Below are positions 25,189 through 32,350 of a stretch of DNA of 35,246 nucleotides, piece by piece. Position 1 is the first letter of the stretch. Every line of letters starts with the position of its first letter. The notes under the pieces were generated by a model. It had not been told where the DNA came from. It was given only the letters and a program-made list of their open reading frames with translations, and made no database searches. A program made the position numbers and the translations under genes. The stretch is from Bacteroidales bacterium (lineage in GTDB: Bacteria; Bacteroidota; Bacteroidia; Bacteroidales; UBA3663): contig JAILKE010000060.1 of NCBI GenBank assembly GCA_024694125.1, positions 1 to 35,246 of the forward strand. Direction: 5' to 3'.

Positions 25189-26351
25189 ACAAAACGTGCG
25201 CCGTCATCCGGCTTTACAAAGTAACACTTAAAGGTATTCTCATACTCTGGGAACTGCTCCAGATAGCGTTTGGTCAGTTCTCGTTCGATGTCGGCCTTGT
25301 GAGCCGGATCGACCAATGCAATGACAGCGCCCTTGAATCCTGCGCCCGAGAATCGGCCACCGAACACACCTGGCAGCGTGCGCATTATCTCGTAGATAGA
25401 GATCAATTCCGGACTACCACATTCGTAGTTGTGGATCGATGACTCGCAACTGTCGAAGGACAACTTTCCGAACAACTTCAGATTGCCTGTCTCCCATGCC
25501 GTGACACCCTGACGCACACGGCGATACTCCGAGTAGAAGTGTTCTGCACGACGAGCGAAACGTGCCGGCATGGCAATGCGGGTCTTGTCGTAGGTCGATT
25601 TAGGTATATCGCGCAGGAAAGTCTTATCGAACGGTTTGAGCGGCTGGTCCGTATAGGCAAGCATGTTCCATGCTGCCGTCTTACACTCGTACACGCGGAG
25701 ATTGTAGTCCGAATTGACCAGGTTACGGGTCAGGCCCGAGAAGAATATACCTATCTCGAACAACTTGCTGACATCCTCCACCGAATTTCCTGCGGCCTCT
25801 CCGCCGAACTTAATATGACGGTATTCATTACTGTCACAATCCAGGAAGAGCAGTTCATTCTTACGGCCCAGGGCGATACAGGACTGATCGAGCAGACCAT
25901 TATTCAGCCCAATGTACTCGCGCTCTGCCTCACTGGCAATGAGAACCACTTCAAACGGTTCCAACGTAATACCATTAGCCTTGGCAAAAGCCATGACATA
26001 AGCAATCAACACCGCAGCACTCGATGACAAGCCGCCAACAGGAAGCGATCCCTGCAGGTGCCCATCTATACCGTTCTTCAGTTCGAAGCGCTTGCGCAAC
26101 GCATATTTAGCACCTCGTGCATAGTCTCCCCAATGTTTCTCACGCACTTGAACAGGCTTGGCTATATCGAACGATACGTCACCATCGAACGAGCCCGAGG
26201 TCAGGTTGACCATGCTGTCCTCACGCACATTGAACCACAGGTCAACGCCTTTGTCAATGGCAAAGCCCGTCACCAGTCCGTGCTGGTGATCGACATGTGC
26301 TCCCAGCGGACACACACGATAGGGCGAAAATATATGATATTGATATGACAT
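25185..26351 (-). CDS. GHMP sugar kinase, galactokinase family, galacturonokinase-like
   Basis: This 388-residue kinase phosphorylates a sugar at C-1. GHMP motifs are clear: motif 1 SPYRVCPLGAHVDHQHG (about 9-25), ATP-binding motif 2 LPVGGLSSSAAV near 105, and motif 3 GGRFSGAGFKGAV near 340. In classical galactokinases motif 1 reads like GRVNLIGEHTDY; here PYR-CPLGAH-DHQ replaces it. From memory this closely resembles plant galacturonokinase (APYRICPLGAHIDHQGG), as do the downstream NYNLRV, RRAEHFYSE and IHNYECGSPELI. The annotation galactokinase would be the automatic one; galacturonate or another hexose is an equally good substrate guess. It is coupled to a nucleotidylyltransferase by a 4-base overlap. 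Confidence 0.88.
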   Translation of the reverse strand: MSYQYHIFSPYRVCPLGAHVDHQHGLVTGFAIDKGVDLWFNVREDSMVNLTSGSFDGDVSFDIAKPVQVREKHWGDYARGAKYALRKRFELKNGIDGHLQGSLPVGGLSSSAAVLIAYVMAFAKANGITLEPFEVVLIASEAEREYIGLNNGLLDQSCIALGRKNELLFLDCDSNEYRHIKFGGEAAGNSVEDVSKLFEIGIFFSGLTRNLVNSDYNLRVYECKTAAWNMLAYTDQPLKPFDKTFLRDIPKSTYDKTRIAMPARFARRAEHFYSEYRRVRQGVTAWETGNLKLFGKLSFDSCESSIHNYECGSPELISIYEIMRTLPGVFGGRFSGAGFKGAVIALVDPAHKADIERELTKRYLEQFPEYENTFKCYFVKPDDGARFV

Positions 26352-26387
26352 AATAACTGATAACTATTATCTGATAACTAATAACTT

Positions 26388-26415
26388 ACAAATTGGGCAC
26401 AAATGCCCAATTTGT
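26388..26415. promoter_or_regulatory. Intercistronic hairpin between the AKR and kinase genes
   Basis: ACAAATTGGGC (26388-26398) pairs perfectly with 26405-26415 across six bases. It begins two bases after the AKR stop codon in the direction of transcription. No T-tract follows on the minus strand, so it is more likely an mRNA-stabilising or processing stem, or a weak attenuator, than a full terminator. Confidence 0.5.
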
Positions 26416-26416
26416 A

Positions 26417-27364
26417 TCAACTATTTTTCCAACGCACGCGCATCTGGTCTCCTATGATGGACTGGACCTCCTTGACCAGTTCCCAGTCAATAGGAGCTTC
26501 GGCGTATGCAATATTCTTGCGCACATTATCCGGATTGGCCGAGCTGAATAGCGTAGTAGCGATACGCGGATTACTGATGGCGTACTGAATAGCCAGTTTC
26601 TCGATCGGGTATCCCTTGGCATTGGCATGTTCGACGGCACGGCGGCAAGCATCGACCAGAGCCTTGGGTGCAGGATGCCAGTCAGGCACACCACGCGTAG
26701 AGAGCAGGCCCATAGAGAGCGGCGAGGCATTGATGATGCCCACCTCATGCTCCTCGAAGAAGTCAAAATAGTCATTGAGCAACTCATCATTGAGCGAATA
26801 GTGACAGAAGCAGAGCGTAGCTTCGACCGTACCAGCAGGTACATGTTCGATGACCCAGCGGATATTCTCCGGTTGCAGGTCCGTGATGCCGACGTGGCCC
26901 ACCACACCCTGTTGTTTCAGTTCGACCAATGCAGGCAACGTTTCATCTGCCACCTTCTGCAGGCCACCTGGCAGGTCAGCCTGAAACTCTATGTCGTGCA
27001 CATTGATCAGGTCAATATGGTCGATGTGCAGGCGTTCCATACTCTCGGCTACGCTCTCCTTGGCACGCTTGGCCGAGTAGTCCCAGGTGTTGACACCATC
27101 CTTGCCGTAACGGCCCACCTTGGTGCTGAGGTAATACTTGTCGCGGGGAATCTGTTGCAGAGCCTTGCCCAACACGGTCTCCGCCTTGTAGTGGCCATAG
27201 TAAGGTGATACATCGATAAAGTTCATACCCCCTTCGATGGCTGCAACGACTGCATCAATGGCTTCCTCCTCCCAGATGCTGTGGAAGACTCCTCCCAGCG
27301 ACGACGCGCCGAACGAGAGAGCCGATACCCGCATACCGGTTTTTCCGATTTCGTGATATTGCAT
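26417..27364 (-). CDS. Aldo/keto reductase, L-galactose dehydrogenase-like
   Basis: This 315-residue NAD(P)-dependent oxidoreductase has a TIM-barrel AKR fold. The N-terminus is GKTGMRVSALSFGASSLGGVF; the catalytic tetrad is visible as Asp (NFIDVSPYY), Tyr (SPYYGHYKAE), Lys (YLSTKVGRYG) and His (INVHDIEF). The C-terminal cofactor region includes ATTLFSSANPDNVRKNI. The motif set SPYYG, VHDIEF, CHYSLND and ASPLSMGLL strongly recalls plant L-galactose dehydrogenase and bacterial L-fucose dehydrogenase, as I remember them. It precedes the sugar kinase by 65 bases on the same strand, suggesting a shared sugar-salvage role. The substrate is inferred, not proven. Confidence 0.9.
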   Translation of the reverse strand: MQYHEIGKTGMRVSALSFGASSLGGVFHSIWEEEAIDAVVAAIEGGMNFIDVSPYYGHYKAETVLGKALQQIPRDKYYLSTKVGRYGKDGVNTWDYSAKRAKESVAESMERLHIDHIDLINVHDIEFQADLPGGLQKVADETLPALVELKQQGVVGHVGITDLQPENIRWVIEHVPAGTVEATLCFCHYSLNDELLNDYFDFFEEHEVGIINASPLSMGLLSTRGVPDWHPAPKALVDACRRAVEHANAKGYPIEKLAIQYAISNPRIATTLFSSANPDNVRKNIAYAEAPIDWELVKEVQSIIGDQMRVRWKNS

Positions 27365-27397
27365 GAAATATTAGTTTTAAGAAAAATCAAACGGATG

Positions 27398-27405
27398 CAA
27401 AGATA
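27398..27405 (-). promoter_or_regulatory. -7 box of the AKR/kinase/nucleotidylyltransferase operon
   Basis: TATCTTTG on the minus strand, about 33 bases before the AKR start codon. The nearest TTTG upstream (27420-27423) is only 14 bases away, so the -33 element is poor. Confidence 0.5.
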
Positions 27406-27522
27406 ACGATTTTTTATTGCAAATAGTTCATTTGGACATACATTTTTATTAAAAACATACAAATTTGGCTAATACTTTGTTTATTTTTTCATATTAAATT
27501 CACCAATTATCAAAAAAACAAC

Positions 27523-27530
27523 TATCTTTG
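27523..27530 (+). promoter_or_regulatory. -7 box of the 5'-nucleotidase gene
   Basis: TATCTTTG, 17 bases before the ATG at 27548. No TTTG stands at 19-21 bases upstream. The region is divergent with the AKR promoter. Confidence 0.5.
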
Positions 27531-27547
27531 CAACAAACATAATAATA

Positions 27548-29128
27548 ATGAAACGATTCCCCTCGTTACTTGTTGCGGTACTCCTTCTTTTGCATACAGG
27601 GCTCTCGGCCCGGGTAATAGGCGAACAGGACGCAGTTATTCTATTCGACAACGACGTACACGGACACATGGACGGCTATGCCAAGTTTGCAGACCTACGC
27701 AAAGCCACCTTACGCCAGACGCCAAATGTGTGTGTTGTCTCTCTGGGCGACTTTGCTCAGGGTGGACCTTTGTGCTCAGTTTCGCATGGACAATATGCGG
27801 TTGACATCATGAACGAAGTAGGCTATGACTACATCGCACTGGGCAACCACGAGTTTGATTATGGCATCGAACAGTTGCACCAGTTGACCGGTTCCTTGCA
27901 TGCCAAGACTCTCACATTCAACTTTGTAGATATTGCCACCCAGCGTCCGGTGTTCGCGCCCTATGCCATACGCCAGATGGGCAGCCACAAGGTAGCCTTC
28001 ATCGGCTGCGTCACCCCCATCACACGTCACAGCGATGCTCCGGACAGTTTCGTCGGTCCCGACGGCAAGGATATGTACACCTTCTGCCATGGCACCTTCT
28101 GCACCCTATTGCAGCAATATGTGAACGAAGTCCGTGCCATCGGAGCAGACAAGGTAGTGCTGCTCGCGCATCTGGGCGATGTGGACAATGCGTTCGAGAC
28201 ATCCGAGGAGGTCATCCATTCCACCTACGGCATTGATGTCGTACTGGACGGACACGCACATCACGTCATCGAGTCACGCCGTCTGTGCAATGCCAAGGGC
28301 GATTCCGTCCTGATGTCCTCGTCTGGAGCACATTTCCAGTACATGGGCCGACTCGTCATTGATGCCGAGGGCAACTGCTCCTCCGACCTGATCGATGTAT
28401 CGAAATACCAGGGTTCAGACCAGGACATTCCCGTCAAGTTAGCCGCCATGCAGAAGGCCTTCGACAATCTTCCTGTCATTGCCAAGACTCCCTATGACCT
28501 GGCAGCCTTCGACTATCAGCACGACACCTACGACCGCAACTGCCAGACCAACCTCGGTTCGCTCTGCGCCGATGCCTTCCGTGTGATGAGCCGTGCCGAC
28601 ATCGGTTGGGTCAATGCGGGTGGCATACGCGCCTCCATCCCGGCAGGCAACATCACCTTCAAGGAGTTGCTCAATGCCTTCCCGTTCGAGAACAAGATCT
28701 GCGTCTGCCAGTTCACCGGTCAACAGATCATGGATGCCTTGGAATACGGCATCTCCCGTGCTCCCGAGGACAATGCCAGCTACCCACAGGTATCGGGCAT
28801 CAGCTACGATGTTGACATGAACGTCAAGCCCAATATCCTCACCGATGCCACCGGCGGATTCATTGCCATAGGCGAAGGTCCCCGACGCGTACACAACATC
28901 CGTGTACTCAACCCCCTCACCAATCTCTACGAGCCTATCAACCTTGCCCATCCCTACAAGTTAGCATCCATCGACTTCATCCTGCTCAAGGGCGGATGCA
29001 ATGGAATGCTCTCCAAGGGTATGCTCATAGCCGATGACCAGATGGTCGATACCCAACTCATCGAGAACTACATCCGCACCCAGCTCAACGGCGTCATCGA
29101 CGAAGCCTACAAGGATTACAAGCAATAA
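27548..29128 (+). CDS. Exported 5'-nucleotidase / metallophosphoesterase, UshA-type
   Basis: This 526-residue enzyme dephosphorylates extracellular or periplasmic nucleotides. A signal peptide (about 1-21, LLLLHTGLSA) precedes the calcineurin-like metallophosphatase domain: LFDNDVHGH (metal ligands D36 and H38), SLGDFAQGG, ALGNHEFDYG near 100, LLAHLGD and VVLDGHAHH. The C-terminal 5'-nucleotidase domain (about 320-500) carries NLGSLCADAFR, WVNAGGIRA and FPFENKICV. Both domains are in one polypeptide, as in E. coli UshA. It is divergent from the AKR operon, has its own promoter box and ends at a strong terminator. The exact substrate (AMP, UDP-sugar or cyclic nucleotides) is unknown. Confidence 0.93.
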   Translation: MKRFPSLLVAVLLLLHTGLSARVIGEQDAVILFDNDVHGHMDGYAKFADLRKATLRQTPNVCVVSLGDFAQGGPLCSVSHGQYAVDIMNEVGYDYIALGNHEFDYGIEQLHQLTGSLHAKTLTFNFVDIATQRPVFAPYAIRQMGSHKVAFIGCVTPITRHSDAPDSFVGPDGKDMYTFCHGTFCTLLQQYVNEVRAIGADKVVLLAHLGDVDNAFETSEEVIHSTYGIDVVLDGHAHHVIESRRLCNAKGDSVLMSSSGAHFQYMGRLVIDAEGNCSSDLIDVSKYQGSDQDIPVKLAAMQKAFDNLPVIAKTPYDLAAFDYQHDTYDRNCQTNLGSLCADAFRVMSRADIGWVNAGGIRASIPAGNITFKELLNAFPFENKICVCQFTGQQIMDALEYGISRAPEDNASYPQVSGISYDVDMNVKPNILTDATGGFIAIGEGPRRVHNIRVLNPLTNLYEPINLAHPYKLASIDFILLKGGCNGMLSKGMLIADDQMVDTQLIENYIRTQLNGVIDEAYKDYKQ

Positions 29129-29174
29129 CGTCCCTCCCATCCATACAGACTGGGACGTTCATTCCCGACATACC

Positions 29175-29211
29175 AAGGTCCAGTGGTCACTCCACTGGAC
29201 CTTCCCTTTTT
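29175..29211 (+). terminator. Rho-independent terminator of the 5'-nucleotidase gene
   Basis: AAGGTCCAGTGG (29175-29186) pairs perfectly with 29192-29203 across TCACT, followed by CCCTTTTT. It insulates the downstream RNA gene from the nucleotidase transcript. Confidence 0.92.
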
Positions 29212-29453
29212 AAAGGTTAAGGATTAAAGGTTATGGGTTAAGGGCTCCACCAACTGCATGATATTTAACACAATCTCACATCAAAAATTGCTAAAATCAT
29301 CCCCTAAATGAACAATTTTGCCACAATATCGACATTTTTTCTACTATTTTTGCTCACTTTTTAATAATAATATGTATTTTTGCCAAGTCTAACAGACGCC
29401 AACGAGCGAACTGGCTTGATGGCAGAGGAAGACACATATACATAAATAAGGCG
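29212..29453. other. AT-rich spacer before the structured RNA
   Basis: No gene is seen. It starts with short GGTTAAGG-type repeats. A second promoter-like pair lies at TTTG 29349-29352 and TATTTTTG 29375-29382 (22-base spacing). That could start a longer form of the RNA gene or a separate short transcript. Confidence 0.45.
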
Positions 29454-29461
29454 TATCTTTG
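29454..29461 (+). promoter_or_regulatory. -7 box of the structured RNA gene
   Basis: TATCTTTG, a perfect -7 match, lies 12 bases before the first closing stem of the RNA, so the predicted transcription start falls next to the 5' end of the fold. No TTTG is at 19-21 bases upstream. Confidence 0.6.
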
Positions 29462-29467
29462 CGCTTT

Positions 29468-29707
29468 GGTTTTGACGTGTTGGAACTTCGCAACTTCTAT
29501 AACGTTAGTCAAAAACAAAGCAACAAGATCGCCCCTTGGGATGTTTTATATTCCCTCATGCGACACCAGCCCATCGAGGCAGGCGCCAGCGGGAGAACAT
29601 ATTTGCATCGGCGTGGGGCTTTCGTTGTTGCTCATTTCGACTAACAGGTAATGCGAAGGCCTCAACACGTGAAATGAGTAGCTACCGATGGCTCCACGTC
29701 TTTTTTT
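29468..29707 (+). ncRNA. Free-standing structured RNA with pseudoknot (about 240 nt)
   Basis: The segment folds as a unit. Outer stem: GACGTG (29474-29479) with CACGTC (29695-29700), followed by seven T, forming the terminator. Inner stem: CATCGG (29606-29611) with CCGATG (29685-29690). Within it lies an H-type pseudoknot: GGGGCTTTCG (29615-29624) pairs with CGAAGGCCTC (29654-29663), and CTCATTTC (29631-29638) pairs with GAAATGAG (29671-29678), the two helices crossing. A promoter box precedes it. It does not show tmRNA, RNase P or SRP signatures. From memory the layout (own Bacteroidetes promoter, intrinsic terminator) suits the Bacteroidales-1 RNA or a Bacteroidetes 6S-like RNA; I cannot tell which, if either. 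Short reading frames through it are not credible. Confidence 0.8.
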
Positions 29708-29992
29708 ATGTCTATGTCAACCTTAACTGAATAACACGATAGACTATCTGAGAGCCAATAGTCAATACCGCGAAGTTTGGGATTTCAAGTAGATTGATTC
29801 GAAATAAGGAGGTTATTATCATACACCTTTTGTATATTTACCGACACACAGCACTCCAGCTATCATTTCGTAATATATTACATTTTGCAGTCAATATTAT
29901 TCTTTAATGCGAACAAACGCACATCCTAACTTCCATCTGCATCCCTAAGATGCTTATATTTGCACACGTTCAACTTATTTACACTTTAAGTT
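29708..29992. promoter_or_regulatory. Spacer with a -7 box (29955-29962) before the small gene
   Basis: Mostly AT-rich and non-coding. TATATTTG at 29955-29962 matches the -7 consensus and is 30 bases before the next ATG. The -33 position is not TTTG. I see nothing else in the spacer. Confidence 0.45.
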
Positions 29993-30214
29993 ATGCCACT
30001 GTATAAAATCACCACCAAGTGCCGTACCAATACCAACGGCGTCTTCATCGAACCGGGAATGACCGTCCAGGTCGTTTCCAAGTCTCTCAGTAATCCTGTT
30101 CTCTCCGACGGCGGACGCCTCGTTGCCGAAGCCTTCATGCGCGTCTATGGCGTTGACCTGAAGCGCGCCGGAGCCCTCAACTCCATGTACCTGGATTGCG
30201 AACGAATCGGATAA
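29993..30214 (+). CDS. Small conserved-looking protein (possibly DUF6140)
   Basis: This is a 73-residue soluble protein. Its sequence starts MPLYKITTKC, continues IEPGMTVQVVSKSLSNPV, and ends MRVYGVDLKRAGALNSMYLD. The pattern of a short beta-sheet half and an amphipathic helix recalls a small Bacteroidales hypothetical family that I remember as DUF6140; this is not checked. A probable promoter box precedes it and a membrane-protein gene follows after 13 bases, so it leads the downstream gene run. Its composition (about half GC in one counted line) is closer to the housekeeping genes than the rest of the run. No function is known. Confidence 0.75.
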   Translation: MPLYKITTKCRTNTNGVFIEPGMTVQVVSKSLSNPVLSDGGRLVAEAFMRVYGVDLKRAGALNSMYLDCERIG

Positions 30215-30227
30215 AACCTTAACAAGT

Positions 30228-30596
30228 ATGTTTGAAGGAAAAATAGCCAAGAAATTAGGTGGCAGCCTCTTTCCTGAAGAGGATCTCAAGAAGATGGTAC
30301 ACACCCATGCTTTCTGTGCGGCTTTAGTCATAGGTCTCCCATTATTTGGGTTCGACTGGATTGCTTTTGTTGTCATACTATGGCACATGTACTCCAAACT
30401 GGCGGAACGTGCTGGCAAGGAATTTGGATGTGGCAGCATCATACTCGGAATGATCGTCAATATAGTTTTCGTCATCATATACGACAGCTTGACCTCATTT
30501 ATTCCTGTATTAGGATGGATTACTTCTGCAGGACTCTGTTACCTCCAGTTCTATACATCCGGCAAAGCATACATTGAGACGCTCAAGAGGATGTAA
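30228..30596 (+). CDS. Small polytopic membrane protein, unknown function
   Basis: This 122-residue protein has a charged cytoplasmic-type N-terminus (1-25), a long hydrophobic stretch at about 27-55 that may be two short helices, then membrane segments at about 69-87 and 90-108, and a basic C-terminus. The tail IPVLGW...YTSGKAYIETL faintly recalls the end of DUF697/YcjF-type proteins, but I do not rely on that. It starts 13 bases after the 73-residue gene, which argues for co-transcription, and is 90 bases before the next gene. I do not recognise the family. Confidence 0.8.
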   Translation: MFEGKIAKKLGGSLFPEEDLKKMVHTHAFCAALVIGLPLFGFDWIAFVVILWHMYSKLAERAGKEFGCGSIILGMIVNIVFVIIYDSLTSFIPVLGWITSAGLCYLQFYTSGKAYIETLKRM

Positions 30597-30686
30597 AAAA
30601 GCAAGATAGCAACCTTATGAAGCGCTTAAACATTCAAATATAAGTGACTTTCATTTTTAATACATTCAAGCTAAAAACCATAAAAA

Positions 30687-31211
30687 ATGATTACATTTTT
30701 CATTCTTTGCATCGTGGCATCTATACTAATAGTTAAGGCTGCCAACAATAAAAAGAGGTCTCCTCAAGAAGAAGAAGAACGCAGGGAAGAAATTGCCAAA
30801 TTGCCAGATATTTATCTGAATGCGAAGACACTCACATCGGGAGAAAAAGCCCTAAATTTATGGCCAAGGGATGTAGATGTGTTACAAACCCTAGAGTTTA
30901 AAAGTGGAACCAACAACATCTACTTAAAAATGAAAGATGGACGATCCATCTTATGCGATATTGATGACCTCGAGATGCATTTTAGCAAAACTAATGGAGT
31001 TATTAGATTCGAGGCAAGGTATAATGGAACTGGCTTTTCTTTTTACCAATATGCATATTATTTCTCTGACAAAGAATGGGACATCATCATCAATCTACTG
31101 TCTTTAGCAGGGACGACTCATGGCGCTTATGTTTTGGGTTCTGCATTCAAGAATATCAAAAGAGCTCAAACGGCCATGAAAATCATCAAGGCTCTTAACA
31201 GTTTCCGTTAA
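30687..31211 (+). CDS. N-anchored protein of unknown function
   Basis: This 174-residue protein has one N-terminal membrane segment (about 2-18). A highly charged helix follows (NNKKRSPQEEEERREEIAKL), then a globular part with alternating strands: LQTLEFKSGTNNIYLKMKDGRSILCDIDDLEMHF, a pattern like a small PH-like or beta-sandwich domain (guess). It ends with basic helices. With no signal-peptidase site, the soluble part probably faces the cytoplasm. Not recognised. It belongs to the same-strand gene run ending in the AAA+ ATPase and shares its raised AT content. Confidence 0.78.
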   Translation: MITFFILCIVASILIVKAANNKKRSPQEEEERREEIAKLPDIYLNAKTLTSGEKALNLWPRDVDVLQTLEFKSGTNNIYLKMKDGRSILCDIDDLEMHFSKTNGVIRFEARYNGTGFSFYQYAYYFSDKEWDIIINLLSLAGTTHGAYVLGSAFKNIKRAQTAMKIIKALNSFR

Positions 31212-31265
31212 TAATTCGAAAGGCGTTTTTCGTAATAATATATAATAACATATAAAAATTAGAGT

Positions 31266-31613
31266 ATGAATACATTTGATGAGATCTTGAAATCTGTTTT
31301 GAAGACAGTAGAAGACAATCCGACAGCAAACATAGATGAGCTGTTGGCTGCAAAAATGGCGGAATTCGGTGTTTCTGCCGAGAACCAAAAGTTACAGCAG
31401 GAGACCAGTCGTTACATTGATGCCTTTGACGAAATGAACAAGAAACTTCAAGAAGCGAAAGAACAAGGGGCTACTCGCAAGCAATGGATTCAGGACGAAA
31501 TCATTGCAATTGCGGACAAGCATCAGTTGAACGATGAACAGAAAGAGCAACTTTTCAATTCGCTCGCACAAGGATTCAATGACTCTATTAATAACTCTAA
31601 TACCGATAAGTAA
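31266..31613 (+). CDS. Small helical protein, unknown function
   Basis: This 115-residue protein is predicted by eye to be nearly all helix. It is acidic, with a central coiled-coil-like stretch (YIDAFDEMNKKLQEAKEQ) and a second helix pair (DEIIAIADKHQLNDEQKEQLFNSL). It has no membrane segment or recognisable catalytic motif. Its stop is two bases before the ATG of the next gene, so the two are probably made together and may bind each other. Not recognised. Confidence 0.8.
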   Translation: MNTFDEILKSVLKTVEDNPTANIDELLAAKMAEFGVSAENQKLQQETSRYIDAFDEMNKKLQEAKEQGATRKQWIQDEIIAIADKHQLNDEQKEQLFNSLAQGFNDSINNSNTDK

Positions 31614-31615
31614 TT

Positions 31616-32284
31616 ATGGATTTCGAAAAAGTAGCAGAAGCCACGTCCTTAATTGAGAACGTAATAGGATACAACGCCAATGAAGATGCAACGCAGGAAC
31701 TATTTATAGACGACAATATAGAAGCTGGACCCGCAAACAAGACAATCTCAGAATTCCTTGATTCTCCATTGGGAGACGAAAAGGAATCTATCATGAAAAA
31801 GATTTTCACCACAGCAATGGTCGTTGCGAAGGATAAGGATATAATTCCAGACATTCCTAATGACGCTCAATCAATAGCCAGTTATGCAGACAACGCACTG
31901 ACTCGAATAAAAACCGCTTACAAGGTGAAGCTTGGTTTAATATCACCAGAAGAGGCCATCAACACAATGATAGATCATATGGCAGCAAGAGTTACCTGCT
32001 CTATTAACTTTCTGGTTGACTCTGGGATAATCGGAAACGGTGCTGCAGAATTATTGGCAAAAGGAGCATATTTAATACCCAAAGTTGGGACTTTTGTTGG
32101 ACCTTGGGTAGAAAAGTGCAAACCTGCAATTAGTTCGTTCATAAACAATGCCGGACAAAAAGCAAAATCAGTGATTCACTCCGGAATTAAAATGGTTACT
32201 GAGACAGCAAAAAGTTGTGTAAATAAAGTCTTCGGGACTATAAGAGAAAAAGTAACGGCTGGTTGGAATAAATTATTTTCATAA
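31616..32284 (+). CDS. Protein of unknown function with Gly/hydrophobic core segment
   Basis: This 222-residue protein has an acidic N-terminal half (about 1-60) and then helices (IASYADNALTRIKTAYKVKLGLISPEEAI). A hydrophobic, glycine-rich segment lies at about 130-165 (DSGIIGNGAAELLAKGAYLIP), and an amphipathic basic C-terminus follows, which might touch membranes. I do not recognise it. It follows the 115-residue gene by two bases; after its stop a strong hairpin separates it from the next gene. A structural or effector role in the gene run is only a guess. Confidence 0.8.
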   Translation: MDFEKVAEATSLIENVIGYNANEDATQELFIDDNIEAGPANKTISEFLDSPLGDEKESIMKKIFTTAMVVAKDKDIIPDIPNDAQSIASYADNALTRIKTAYKVKLGLISPEEAINTMIDHMAARVTCSINFLVDSGIIGNGAAELLAKGAYLIPKVGTFVGPWVEKCKPAISSFINNAGQKAKSVIHSGIKMVTETAKSCVNKVFGTIREKVTAGWNKLFS

Positions 32285-32287
32285 TGT

Positions 32288-32315
32288 GATTACCACCTCG
32301 TTCGAGGTGGTAATC
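32288..32315 (+). terminator. 12-bp hairpin inside the gene run (attenuator or processing site)
   Basis: GATTACCACCTC (32288-32299) pairs perfectly with GAGGTGGTAATC (32304-32315) around GTTC, three bases after the preceding stop codon. The tail is CTCTTTATC, only moderately T-rich, so termination may be partial. It could lower expression of the two downstream genes or protect the upstream message. Confidence 0.6.
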
Positions 32316-32350
32316 CTCTTTATCTACCTCACCCTCAAAAGAATAATAAT

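Noticed and set aside
29468-29707. tmRNA, RNase P RNA or SRP RNA as the identity of the structured RNA
   Set aside because: There is no tRNA-like acceptor with tag reading frame, no conserved RNase P P4 motif, and no SRP GGAA/GGUCAGG-type tip that I can find.
29459-29730. Three short plus-strand frames of 61-64 codons
   Set aside because: They lie inside the structured RNA, whose helices and terminator explain the sequence; none has a family resemblance.
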